Assembly: GCF_027563465.1 (NCBI RefSeq)
Contig: NZ_JAPFQA010000013.1
Span: 1 to 64,000 of the forward strand
Direction of reading: 5' to 3'
Length of the DNA stretch: 64,000 bases
Source of the DNA: Mesorhizobium qingshengii
GTDB lineage: Bacteria; Pseudomonadota; Alphaproteobacteria; Rhizobiales; Rhizobiaceae
The position numbers and the translations under genes are program-made. The notes beneath the pieces are model-generated. The model ran no database searches. It had not been told where the DNA came from and saw only the letters and a list, made by a program, of their open reading frames with translations. The first letter of the stretch is position 1, and each line of letters begins with the position of its first letter. Below are positions 17,746-25,477 of the stretch, in pieces.

Positions 17746-18876
17746 TCAGGCCTGCCGGCGAGCCGCCTCCGGGTTCTTGCGAACCGCGAGGAATTCCTTC
17801 ACCCGCCGGCCGGGTGCGGGACCATGCACCGGCTTGAAGCCGTCATCGAGTTCGCCGGAAAGGTCGAGCGTCGGGCGATTGCCAACGGCGTCGTAGTTCT
17901 CCTCCAGCCAGTCGCTGGCGGCGGTGCGGCCGAGATCGCGCAGATAGGCCAGGAACGCCCATTCGGCATTGACCTTCGACGATGCCGACAGATCCTTGAA
18001 CGCCTCGTCGGCATCGATGCGATGCATGCGGATGTCGCGGTATTCGCCATGCGGCAAACGGCCAGCCGCGATCAGCTCCTTGACGAAGGCGATCGAGCGG
18101 AATTCGCGCAGCAGCCCGGCGTTGAAGGTGATCTCGTCGATGCGGTTCTGGATTTCGTTGGCGCTCCTTGGCGTTCCTTCCCGCACCACCGGGTTGATCT
18201 GCACCAGAAGCACGTCCTCGGTCGCCGCCGTCTTGAAGAACGGGAACAACGCCGGATTGCCGCCATAGCCGCCGTCCCAATAGGGCACGCCCTTGATCTC
18301 GACGGCGCGGAACAATTGCGGCAGGCAAGCCGAAGCCATCACCGTGTCGAGGTCGATCTCGCCATCGGAAAAGACACGCAACTGCCCGGTTTCGACATTG
18401 GTTGCGGAGATGAACAATTCCATCTCCTTGCAGGCGCGCACATTGGCGAAATCGATCTCCTGCTGAACCACGTCGCGCAGCGGATTGAGGCCGAGCGGGT
18501 TGGCGACATAGGGCGAGAACACCCGTGACATGGTGTCGAAGAAAGCATAGCCCGGCGTGTTCTCGATCGACCAATTGCCCCAGGCAACATCCCACGGCAT
18601 GCGCTGCACCGGGCTGAACCGGCCCTTCGCGGCCACCGCGCGCCAGAAATCCTCGAGCTTTTGCCGCGCCCCGTCGACCCCGCCGCGCACGAAGCCATCG
18701 GCCAGCGCCACCGCGTTCATCGCGCCGGCGCTGGTGCCGGACACCGCTGATATCTCCAGCCTGCCATCCTCCAGCAGCCGGTCGAGCACGCCCCAGGAAA
18801 AGGCGCCGTGCGAGCCGCCACCCTGAAGCGCGATGTTGATTTTCTTCTTCTCCTCCGCCTTGCCGTTTTTCGTCAT
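17746..18876 (-). CDS. Patatin-like phospholipase
   Basis: A 376-residue serine lipid acyl hydrolase. The patatin core is intact: glycine-rich oxyanion loop ALQGGGSHGAFSWG, nucleophile elbow GTSAG (Ser about residue 49), and the catalytic Asp in WDGGYGGNP, giving a Ser-Asp dyad. No signal peptide is present, so it is cytoplasmic. It follows bdhA at 90 bp on the same strand. A bdhA-patatin operon is known from Legionella pneumophila, where it affects polyhydroxybutyrate levels; here the gene may act on PHB granules or on membrane lipid. The assignment to PHB turnover is inference from context. Confidence 0.92.
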   Translation of the reverse strand: MTKNGKAEEKKKINIALQGGGSHGAFSWGVLDRLLEDGRLEISAVSGTSAGAMNAVALADGFVRGGVDGARQKLEDFWRAVAAKGRFSPVQRMPWDVAWGNWSIENTPGYAFFDTMSRVFSPYVANPLGLNPLRDVVQQEIDFANVRACKEMELFISATNVETGQLRVFSDGEIDLDTVMASACLPQLFRAVEIKGVPYWDGGYGGNPALFPFFKTAATEDVLLVQINPVVREGTPRSANEIQNRIDEITFNAGLLREFRSIAFVKELIAAGRLPHGEYRDIRMHRIDADEAFKDLSASSKVNAEWAFLAYLRDLGRTAASDWLEENYDAVGNRPTLDLSGELDDGFKPVHGPAPGRRVKEFLAVRKNPEAARRQA

Positions 18877-18966
18877 GGCGTCGTCCTTGATCTGCCGAGC
18901 TGGCTTGTTTCGGGTTTGTCGATTCTGTCTGGCCGGCCCTGTGGGTAGCTGAGAAAATGTCCGGAC

Positions 18967-19749
18967 TTACGCGGCCGTCCAGCCGCCATCAACCGAGAGA
19001 TGCGTGCCGTTGACCTGCGCCGCCGCATCCGAGCACAGGAACACCGCTGCCGCCGCGATCTGCTCGACCGTGACGAATTCCTTGGTCGGTTGCTTGTCCA
19101 GCATGACCTCGCGAATGACGGTCTCGCGATCCATCTTGTTGGCTTTCATCTGGTCGGGGATCTGAGCCTCGACCAGCGGCGTCAGCACATAGCCCGGGCA
19201 GATGGCATTGCAGGTGATCTTCTCACGCGCGAGCTCGAGCGCGACGGTCTTGGTCAACCCCATGATGCCGTGCTTGGCCGAGACGTAGGCCGATTTGAAC
19301 GGCGAGGCGACCAGGCCGTGCGCCGAGGCGATGTTGACGATCCGGCCGCCGCCGGCCTTCTTCATCAGCGGGATCGCGGTTGCGATGGTGTGGAACGCCG
19401 ACGACAGGTTGATGGCGATGATGGCGTCCCATTTCTCGATCGGGAACTCTTCCACCGGCGCGACATGCTGGATGCCGGCATTGTTGACGAGGATATCGAC
19501 CGAACCGAATGTCCCGGCCGCTTTGGCGACAAGCGCCCGGCATTCGGCCGGTTTCGACATGTCGGCCTTGATGTAGGCGGTCTTCACCTTGTGCTGTTTG
19601 GCGATCGCATCGGCGATGGCATGGTCGGCGGCCGTGTCGGAGAAGGAGTTGACGACGACATCATGGCCTTCGGCCGCCAGCGCCTGGGCTATGGCCAGGC
19701 CAATGCCCGATGTGGAGCCGGTGACGACGGCGGTTTTCCTGATGGCCAA
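18967..19749 (-). CDS. bdhA: D-3-hydroxybutyrate dehydrogenase
   Basis: A 260-residue short-chain dehydrogenase that oxidises D-3-hydroxybutyrate to acetoacetate with NAD+, the step that returns PHB monomers to central metabolism. Visible: VVTGSTSGIGLAIAQ cofactor loop, VDILVNNAGIQHV, catalytic Ser in NIASAHGLVAS, and YVSAKHG (YxxxK). The AGIQHV and LVEAQIPDQ segments match bacterial BDH rather than generic ketoreductases. The start is TTG, preceded by AGAGGA at eight bases. A perfect 19-base palindrome lies about 35 bp upstream, and the patatin gene follows. Confidence 0.93.
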   Translation of the reverse strand: MAIRKTAVVTGSTSGIGLAIAQALAAEGHDVVVNSFSDTAADHAIADAIAKQHKVKTAYIKADMSKPAECRALVAKAAGTFGSVDILVNNAGIQHVAPVEEFPIEKWDAIIAINLSSAFHTIATAIPLMKKAGGGRIVNIASAHGLVASPFKSAYVSAKHGIMGLTKTVALELAREKITCNAICPGYVLTPLVEAQIPDQMKANKMDRETVIREVMLDKQPTKEFVTVEQIAAAAVFLCSDAAAQVNGTHLSVDGGWTAA

Positions 19750-19783
19750 GGGCGGAATCCTCTGGTTGCGGCAAGAACAGTCT

Positions 19784-19802
19784 TATGTTGCACTGCAACA
19801 TA
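19784..19802. promoter_or_regulatory. 19-base palindrome before bdhA, PhaR-like
   Basis: TATGTTGCACTGCAACATA is a perfect inverted repeat of nine-base arms around one C. Its TTGCA-C-TGCAA core resembles the TGC-rich palindromes bound by PhaR in other alphaproteobacteria and the boxes in the phaR/phaA gap of this window. Its position, 35-53 bp upstream of the bdhA start, fits promoter control. Confidence 0.6.
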
Positions 19803-19978
19803 TATGTCTTGATCGGCGCAAGAACAGCGGTTCCGTTGCGGGAGGGCATGAAATTTTCGTCATGCGAAGAGGTTGCCCGGCGCCGCGAGAGACGGCCCGC
19901 AACCGCTGCGCGCGGAATCCCGGTCGGCTCATCCCCGCGAAAGGAGTGAATAACATGGCCTTGGGCCGTAACACCGCC

Positions 19979-21067
19979 TCAGGCGACGAGATCCGGCACC
20001 GGCCCGACATAGCGCGACTGCGGGCGGATGAGCCGTCCGGTCGTCTGCTGCTCGCGTGCATGGGCGATCCAGCCGGCGACACGCCCGGCGGCAAAGACGT
20101 TGCTGAACGCTTGCCTGGGGAAGCCGGCGGCCTCCAGCAGCAGCGCGGTGTAGAATTCGACATTGGTCTGCAGCGAGCGCGACGGCTTGGCGACGCGCAG
20201 CACATCGAGCGCCGCCCGCTCCACTTCCTCCGCGAAGGCCAGCCGGCGACCGGTTTCGCCTTCGCCGCCGAGTTTGCGCACCACCGCCTTCAGCACGTCG
20301 GCGCGCGGGTCGCGCACCCGGTAGATACGGTGGCCGAACCCCATGATGCGCTCGCCATGCGCGATCTCGTCGCGCAGCCAGCCGGCAGCGTCGCCATGCG
20401 CCTCGATTGCATCCAGCATCTCGATGACCGGGCCCGGCGCGCCGCCATGCAGCGGGCCCTTGAGCGCGCCGAGACCCGCCAGTACCGCCGAAGTCAGGCC
20501 CGCCTTGGTCGAGGCGACGACGCGGGTCGCGAAGGTCGAGGCGTTGAGGCCGTGGTCGCAGACAGTCACCAGATAGGTGTCGAGCGCTTTCGCCAGCGCT
20601 GGCGAGGCGACGGTGCCGTTGAGCATCCTCAACATATCGCCGGCATGGTCGGCCGCCTTGTCCGGCGCGAATGGCTTCTCGCCGCGCTGCAGGCGCAGCA
20701 GGGCCGGCGTCAACACCGCTGGCGCCGCGATCAGCCGCAGGGCGTCGGCCAGGGCCTCGCCGTCCGGCAGGAAGGCGATGCCTGCGCGCATCGCGCTGTA
20801 GACATCGAGCGATGCCAGCAAAGGCAGCGAGGGCAAAAGCCGCTCGAACACCTCGACGCGCGCCTGGCCGATCGCCTGCGCCAGTTCCGCATCGCCGGGA
20901 AGGTCTTCGAAGAAGCCGTCCAGCAACAGCCGAACCACCTGGACATAGTTCCAGCGGCCGGCCAGTTCCGGCAGCGAATGACCGCGGATCGTCAGATGGC
21001 CGCCAAGTCCGTCCACGTCGGAAAGGACGGTTTCCGCCGCCACCACGTCATCGAGCCCATTTGCCAT
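19979..21067 (-). CDS. Citrate synthase-family protein
   Basis: A 362-residue citrate synthase-like enzyme. Family motifs are in order: a GLNASTFATRVVAST helix, GPLHGGAPG with the first catalytic His, GFGHRIYRVRDPRAD with the second His, and SLQTNVEFYTA where the third catalytic position is Glu rather than the usual Asp (NVDFY). It is shorter than the housekeeping enzyme (about 430 residues) and more like archaeal/Gram-positive short forms or methylcitrate-type paralogues. AAGGAGA precedes the ATG at 21067, deciding the start; the frame is open 26 codons further. It is divergent from a second citrate synthase-like gene 98 bp away. Confidence 0.88.
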   Translation of the reverse strand: MANGLDDVVAAETVLSDVDGLGGHLTIRGHSLPELAGRWNYVQVVRLLLDGFFEDLPGDAELAQAIGQARVEVFERLLPSLPLLASLDVYSAMRAGIAFLPDGEALADALRLIAAPAVLTPALLRLQRGEKPFAPDKAADHAGDMLRMLNGTVASPALAKALDTYLVTVCDHGLNASTFATRVVASTKAGLTSAVLAGLGALKGPLHGGAPGPVIEMLDAIEAHGDAAGWLRDEIAHGERIMGFGHRIYRVRDPRADVLKAVVRKLGGEGETGRRLAFAEEVERAALDVLRVAKPSRSLQTNVEFYTALLLEAAGFPRQAFSNVFAAGRVAGWIAHAREQQTTGRLIRPQSRYVGPVPDLVA

Positions 21068-21121
21068 CGCCTGTCTCCTTGAACCGTTTCCGTATCGCAG
21101 ATAAGGGTAGTCAACATAGTC

Positions 21122-21146
21122 ATCAATCTTGATCAATAGAATCAAT
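21122..21146. promoter_or_regulatory. ATCAAT repeats in divergent promoter gap
   Basis: Three ATCAAT units start at 21122, 21132 and 21141, about one helical turn apart, and the middle one is part of the palindrome TTGATCAA. They lie between the two divergent citrate synthase-like genes, where an operator for both would be expected. The HTH-fused downstream protein is the natural candidate binder. Confidence 0.4.
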
Positions 21147-21165
21147 ATCCAGGGAGGATTCGACC

Positions 21166-22305
21166 CTGTCGGAGTGGCTGTCTCGGGAAGAAGCGCTTGA
21201 ACGCCTCAAGGTGCGGGCACAGACGCTCTATGCCTATGTCAGCCGTGGGCGCATCGGCATGCGGCCCGACCGCGCCGATCCGCGCCGCAGCCAGTATCGC
21301 GCCGACGATATCGCCGCTCTGGCGACCCGCCGGGCACGCGGACGCAGCCCGTCGGCCATCGCCGAAAGCGCCATCGCCTGGGGCGAGCCGTCGATCACCA
21401 CCTCGATCTCGACCGTTTTGCATGGTCGCCTCATCTATCGCGGTCAGGATGCCGTTGCGCTCTCCGGGCACGCCACGCTGGAGGAAACCGCCGCTGTCCT
21501 GTGGGGACTATCAGAGCCAGCGGCTTTCGCATCACCGTTGCCCGGCGCGCCGCATCAGGGCGGCCGGGCGGCCGCCTTCGCGCAGCTTGCCTTGGCTGCC
21601 GCCGAGGGACGCCCATCGCTCGGGCGCGGCGCCGCCTCGCTGCATGCCGATGCCGCTCGGGCTGTTGGCGTTCTGGCCAGCGCCTTCGGTGCGCCGGCGG
21701 GATCGGAGCCGGTCCATCGGCGGCTGGCGCAAGGCTGGTCGGTGGATGCTGGCGGCGCGGAAGCGATCCGCCGCGCGCTTGTGCTGCTCGCCGATCATGA
21801 ACTCAACGCGTCGACTTTCGCCGCCCGCGTCGCCGCTTCCACCGGCGCGCCGCTGGCCGCTTGCCTGCTCGCGGGGCTCGCCACACTATCGGGCCCGCGC
21901 CATGGCGGCGCCGGCGAAGCGGTGATGCAATTGGCCGAGGACGCGGCGCGGCATGGCGCCGATGCGGCGATCCGGCGCTGGCTCAGCCACGACCGGCCGC
22001 TGCCGGGGTTCGGCCATCCGCTCTATCCCGACGGCGATCCCCGGGCTGTCGCCCTGCTGGCGACCATCGATGGCGACGACACATTGCGATCCCTGGAAAA
22101 CGCCGCCTTTGTCGCGACCGGCGCGCGCCCCAACATTGACCTTGCCCTGGCCGCGCTGACGCGCGGCCTTGGCTTGCCGAGCGATGCGCCGTTCCGCCTG
22201 TTCGCGCTCGGACGCAGCGTCGGCTGGGCAGCGCATACGGTCGAACAGATAACAAGTGGAAGTGTTATCAGGCCGCGCGGCCGCTATGAGGGATTGCTGC
22301 CCTGA
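21166..22305 (+). CDS. HTH-fused citrate synthase-like protein
   Basis: A 379-residue protein with an N-terminal MerR/excisionase-type helix-turn-helix (WLSREEALERLKVRAQTLYAYVSRGRI, residues about 4-30, then SQYRADDIAAL) joined to a citrate synthase fold. The catalytic set looks complete: GPRHGGAG (His), GFGHPLYPDGDPRA (His) and RPNIDLALA (Asp). No ATG, GTG or TTG lies before the HTH; GGGAGG at 21152-21157 points to the CTG at 21166 as start. The next canonical option, GTG at 21211, would cut the HTH in half. This two-domain type occurs in rhizobia and may join enzyme and regulator roles; its true reaction (citrate or methylcitrate) is open. Confidence 0.85.
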   Translation: MSEWLSREEALERLKVRAQTLYAYVSRGRIGMRPDRADPRRSQYRADDIAALATRRARGRSPSAIAESAIAWGEPSITTSISTVLHGRLIYRGQDAVALSGHATLEETAAVLWGLSEPAAFASPLPGAPHQGGRAAAFAQLALAAAEGRPSLGRGAASLHADAARAVGVLASAFGAPAGSEPVHRRLAQGWSVDAGGAEAIRRALVLLADHELNASTFAARVAASTGAPLAACLLAGLATLSGPRHGGAGEAVMQLAEDAARHGADAAIRRWLSHDRPLPGFGHPLYPDGDPRAVALLATIDGDDTLRSLENAAFVATGARPNIDLALAALTRGLGLPSDAPFRLFALGRSVGWAAHTVEQITSGSVIRPRGRYEGLLP

Positions 22306-22363
22306 TGCAGGCCGCCCAAAAGCGCGCGGCGGCTTTGGGACACCGGCATGCATAAAAACAAAG
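22305..22363. repeat. Interspersed palindromic element, copy A
   Basis: Begins ATGCAGGCCGCCCAAAAGCG, overlapping the stop of the citrate synthase-like gene by one base, and continues GGCGGCTTTGGGACACCGGC to ATGCATAAAAACAAAG. The arms (ATGCAGGCCG/CCGGCATGCAT; CCCAAA/TTTGGG) are imperfect inverse complements. Related copies lie at 24588 and 29987. Confidence 0.65.
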
Positions 22364-22462
22364 GTTTAGTGCGCGTCGACTGAGCCCGCTATAGCGCCAC
22401 GCGCCTTGCGCTTGCGGCGATCCGATGCGCTGTTGCCCAATGGATCTTTCGATCCGGAAGTC

Positions 22463-23074
22463 TCACGACATGGTGTCGAGCTTGCGCTGCATGGCCGCGA
22501 TCTGATCCTTCAGTTCCTGAAGGTCATCCGGCTTTTCCGGCGTTTCCTTCCTGGCCGGCTCGGGCGTTGGCGCGGCGGCTGGGCCGGGACCCGCGGGCGG
22601 GAATGGCGTGAACAGACGCATGGCATTCTGGAACATTTCCATGTTGCGGCGCGTCTGCTCTTCCAGCGCCTTGATCGGCGTGGTGATCTTCATCATGTCC
22701 AGCGGCGACTTGCCGAGCGCACCCTTCATCTGCTCGCGAAACCGTTCCTGCTCCTTGGAGAAGGCCAGCATGGACTGTTCGAGGAAGCTCGGCACGATCA
22801 TCTGCATCTGGTCGCCATAGTAGGCGATCAACTGGCGCAGGAACGGGATCGGCAGCATGTTCTGCCCATCCTTGTTCTCCAGCTCGAAGATGATCTGGGT
22901 CAGCACCGGATGCGTGATGTCGTCACCGGTCTTGGCGTCCTGGACGGTGAACTCCTCGCCCTTCTTGACCATCTCGGCGAGGTCCTCGAGCGTCACATAG
23001 GTGCTGGTGCCGGTGTTGTAGAGGCGGCGATTGGCGTATTTCTTGATGATGATCGGATCGTCTTTCGCGGCCAT
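22463..23074 (-). CDS. phaR: Polyhydroxyalkanoate synthesis repressor PhaR
   Basis: A 203-residue regulator (also called AniA in rhizobia) that binds both PHA granules and DNA and represses phasin and PHA genes until polymer accumulates. The N-terminal DNA-binding domain is highly typical: IIIKKYANRRLYNTGTSTYV then LEDLAEMVKKGEEFTVQDAKTG. The PHB-binding accumulation-regulator domain (LTQIIFELENKDGQNMLPIPFLRQLI) follows, then a helical region and a Pro/Ala-rich linker before a short terminal coiled coil. GGAGG precedes the ATG. It is divergent from phaA, with CTGC/GCAG palindromes between them consistent with autoregulation. Confidence 0.96.
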   Translation of the reverse strand: MAAKDDPIIIKKYANRRLYNTGTSTYVTLEDLAEMVKKGEEFTVQDAKTGDDITHPVLTQIIFELENKDGQNMLPIPFLRQLIAYYGDQMQMIVPSFLEQSMLAFSKEQERFREQMKGALGKSPLDMMKITTPIKALEEQTRRNMEMFQNAMRLFTPFPPAGPGPAAAPTPEPARKETPEKPDDLQELKDQIAAMQRKLDTMS

Positions 23075-23199
23075 CTTAATCCTCCCCGGGACACCGGCGC
23101 GCGCTCAGTAAGCCGCCGGTAACGATTGTGCCTTTTTTGAGGATATGCGCAAAAGCCTCATAATTCCAAGCAGTTTGTGCAGTGCGGGATCATATAATG

Positions 23200-23230
23200 C
23201 TGCATAGCAGGCAAAATATGCTGCGCAGCA
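23200..23230. promoter_or_regulatory. Paired PhaR-type operators, phaR/phaA gap
   Basis: CTGCATAGCAG at 23200-23210 is exactly CTGC-N3-GCAG, the form described for PhaR sites in Paracoccus. TGCTGCGCAGCA at 23219-23230 is a perfect 12-base palindrome. Their centres are about 20 bp apart, two helical turns. Further GCAG half-sites occur at 23170 and 23179. The sites can serve both divergent promoters. Confidence 0.65.
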
Positions 23231-23379
23231 ATGGAGAGACTGCCACCGTGGCAATGCCCGACCTGCTTGCGGCGCATGGGCGCCATGCCCATTTCCGGTT
23301 TGACTTGGATCATGGAAACGGCAAGAAAAGTCGCCAACAACGCCCAAAAGCACGACAGCTCGAAGTCTGGAGAAGAAAA

Positions 23380-24564
23380 ATGTCCTCTGCCAATTCCATC
23401 GTTGTCGCCAGTGCCGCACGCACGGCCGTCGGGTCCTTCAACGGTGCCTTCGCCGCCACCCCGGCGCATGAACTCGGTGCCGTCGTCATCAGGGAACTGC
23501 TGTCGCGTGCCGGTGTCGAGCCGGCCGAGGTCGATGAGGTCATCCTCGGTCAGGTGCTGACCGCCGCCCAGGGGCAGAACCCGGCCCGCCAGGCATCGAT
23601 CAATGCCGGCCTGCCCAAGGAAACCACCGCCTGGGGCCTCAATCAGGTTTGCGGCTCGGGCCTGCGCGCTATTGCCTTGGGCATGCAGCAGATCGCCGCC
23701 GGCGATGCCAAGGTGATCATCGCCGGCGGCCAGGAATCAATGTCGCTTTCCCCGCATGCGCAACACCTGCGCGCCGGGGTCAAGATGGGCGACTACAAGA
23801 TGATCGACACCATGATCAAGGACGGATTGTGGGATGCCTTCAACGGCTATCACATGGGCAACACGGCCGAAAACGTCGCCCGTCAGTTCCAGATCACCCG
23901 TGACGACCAGGACCAGTTCGCGCTGGCCTCCCAGAACAAGGCCGAGGCCGCGCAGAAGGCTGGCAAGTTCAAGGACGAGATCGTCGCCTTCACCATCAAG
24001 GGCAAGAAGGGCGACACAACAGTCGACCAGGATGAATACATCCGCCATGGCGCCACGATCGACGCCATGACCAAGCTGAAGCCGGCTTTCGACAAGGACG
24101 GCACGGTAACCGCCGCCAACGCCTCCGGCATCAATGACGGCGCCGCCGGCGCATTGCTGATGAGCGAAGCGGAAGCCGTAAGGCGAGGCATCACCCCGCT
24201 GGCGCGCATCGTGTCCTGGGCAACCGCCGGCGTCGACCCGACGATCATGGGCACCGGCCCTATTCCGGCTTCACGCAAGGCACTGGCCAAGGCCGGCTGG
24301 TCGGTCGGCGATCTCGGCCTGATCGAGGCCAACGAGGCTTTTGCCGCCCAAGCCTGCGCCGTCAACAAGGACATGGGCTGGGATCCTTCGATCGTCAACG
24401 TCAATGGCGGCGCTATCGCCATCGGCCATCCGATCGGTGCTTCGGGTGCCCGCATCTTCAACACGCTGGTCCACGAGATGCGCCGCCGCGGCGCCAAGAA
24501 AGGCCTCGCCACCCTGTGCATCGGCGGCGGCATGGGCGTCGCCATGTGCGTGGAGGCGCTCTGA
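23380..24564 (+). CDS. phaA: Acetyl-CoA acetyltransferase (beta-ketothiolase)
   Basis: A 394-residue thiolase that condenses two acetyl-CoA to acetoacetyl-CoA, first step of PHB synthesis. The active-site residues are visible: Cys in NQVCGSGLRA, His in GGAIAIGHPIGASG, and the second Cys in LCIGGGMGVAM. The ATG follows GGAGAAGAAAA. The frame is open far upstream, but that part has no thiolase sequence and covers the operator region. It is followed by phaB at 187 bp; the gap holds an interspersed repeat and a stem-loop. Confidence 0.96.
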   Translation: MSSANSIVVASAARTAVGSFNGAFAATPAHELGAVVIRELLSRAGVEPAEVDEVILGQVLTAAQGQNPARQASINAGLPKETTAWGLNQVCGSGLRAIALGMQQIAAGDAKVIIAGGQESMSLSPHAQHLRAGVKMGDYKMIDTMIKDGLWDAFNGYHMGNTAENVARQFQITRDDQDQFALASQNKAEAAQKAGKFKDEIVAFTIKGKKGDTTVDQDEYIRHGATIDAMTKLKPAFDKDGTVTAANASGINDGAAGALLMSEAEAVRRGITPLARIVSWATAGVDPTIMGTGPIPASRKALAKAGWSVGDLGLIEANEAFAAQACAVNKDMGWDPSIVNVNGGAIAIGHPIGASGARIFNTLVHEMRRRGAKKGLATLCIGGGMGVAMCVEAL

Positions 24565-24587
24565 CGAGATCATTTGCCGGGCGGCGA

Positions 24588-24686
24588 ATGCAGGTCGCCC
24601 AAAAGTACGCAGCGGTCTTTGGAAGACGACATGAAGGAAAACAGTCAGCTAAAGCGTCGCCTGAATTTGCTTCAGGCGTAGCGCTT
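24588..24686. repeat. Interspersed palindromic element copy B plus stem-loop
   Basis: Copy B starts ATGCAGGTCGCCCAAAAG and continues GTCTTTGGAAGACGACATG, a diverged relative of copy A. Immediately after, AAGCG-T-CGCCTGAA at 24652-24665 pairs with TTCAGGCG and CGCTT at 24671-24686, an RNA stem of 13 pairs with a small internal loop. The whole lies between phaA and phaB and may affect processing of their shared transcript. Confidence 0.55.
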
Positions 24687-24751
24687 AGCCGCCCGGTCCA
24701 TATCCAGTGCCTGCCAAGCCCGACAACAGGGCGTATCAAAAGGGGAAACGC

Positions 24752-25477
24752 ATGAGCAAGGTTGCAATCGTCACGGGCGGGTCGCGCGGCATTGGCGCGG
24801 CGATCTCGATCGCATTGAAGAACGCCGGCTATTCTGTTGCCGCGAACTACGCCGGCAACGACGAAGCGGCGGCGAAATTCAAGGCCGAGACCGGTATTCC
24901 CGTCTACAGATGGTCGGTCGCCGACTACGACGCCTGTGCCGCCGGCATCAGCCGAGTCGAGGCCGATCTCGGCCCAATCTCGGTGCTGGTCAACAATGCC
25001 GGCATCACCCGCGATGCCATGTTCCACAAGATCACACGCGAACAATGGAAAGAGGTCATCGACACCAACCTGTCGGGCGTCTTCAACATGACGCATCCGC
25101 TTTGGAGCGGCATGCGCGACCGCAAGTTCGGCCGCGTCATCACCATCTCGTCGATCAACGGCCAGAAGGGCCAGGCCGGCCAGGTCAACTATTCCGCTGC
25201 CAAGGCCGGCGACATCGGCTTTTCGAAGGCGCTTGCGCAGGAAGGCGCCCGCGCCGGCATCACCGTCAATGTCATTTGCCCCGGCTACATCGCCACAGAG
25301 ATGGTCAAGGCCATCGACGAGAAGGTGCTCAACGAGCGCATCATCCCGCAGATCCCGGTCGGCCGCCTCGGCGAGCCGGAAGAGATCGCGCGCTGTGTCG
25401 TCTTCCTCGCTTCCGACGATGCCGGCTTCATCACCGGCTCGACCATCACGGCCAATGGCGGCCAGTACTTCGTCTGA
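24752..25477 (+). CDS. phaB: Acetoacetyl-CoA reductase
   Basis: A 241-residue short-chain dehydrogenase reducing acetoacetyl-CoA to (R)-3-hydroxybutyryl-CoA with NADPH, the substrate for PHA synthase. The sequence is strongly PhaB: VAIVTGGSRGIGAAIS, VNNAGITRDAMFHKITREQW, catalytic Ser in TISSINGQKGQAGQVN, YSAAKAG (YxxxK), and IPVGRLGEPEEIARCVVFLAS near the end. ATG follows AGGGGAAACGC. PHA synthase (phaC) is not in the window, as is common in rhizobia where phaAB and phaC are unlinked. Confidence 0.97.
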   Translation: MSKVAIVTGGSRGIGAAISIALKNAGYSVAANYAGNDEAAAKFKAETGIPVYRWSVADYDACAAGISRVEADLGPISVLVNNAGITRDAMFHKITREQWKEVIDTNLSGVFNMTHPLWSGMRDRKFGRVITISSINGQKGQAGQVNYSAAKAGDIGFSKALAQEGARAGITVNVICPGYIATEMVKAIDEKVLNERIIPQIPVGRLGEPEEIARCVVFLASDDAGFITGSTITANGGQYFV

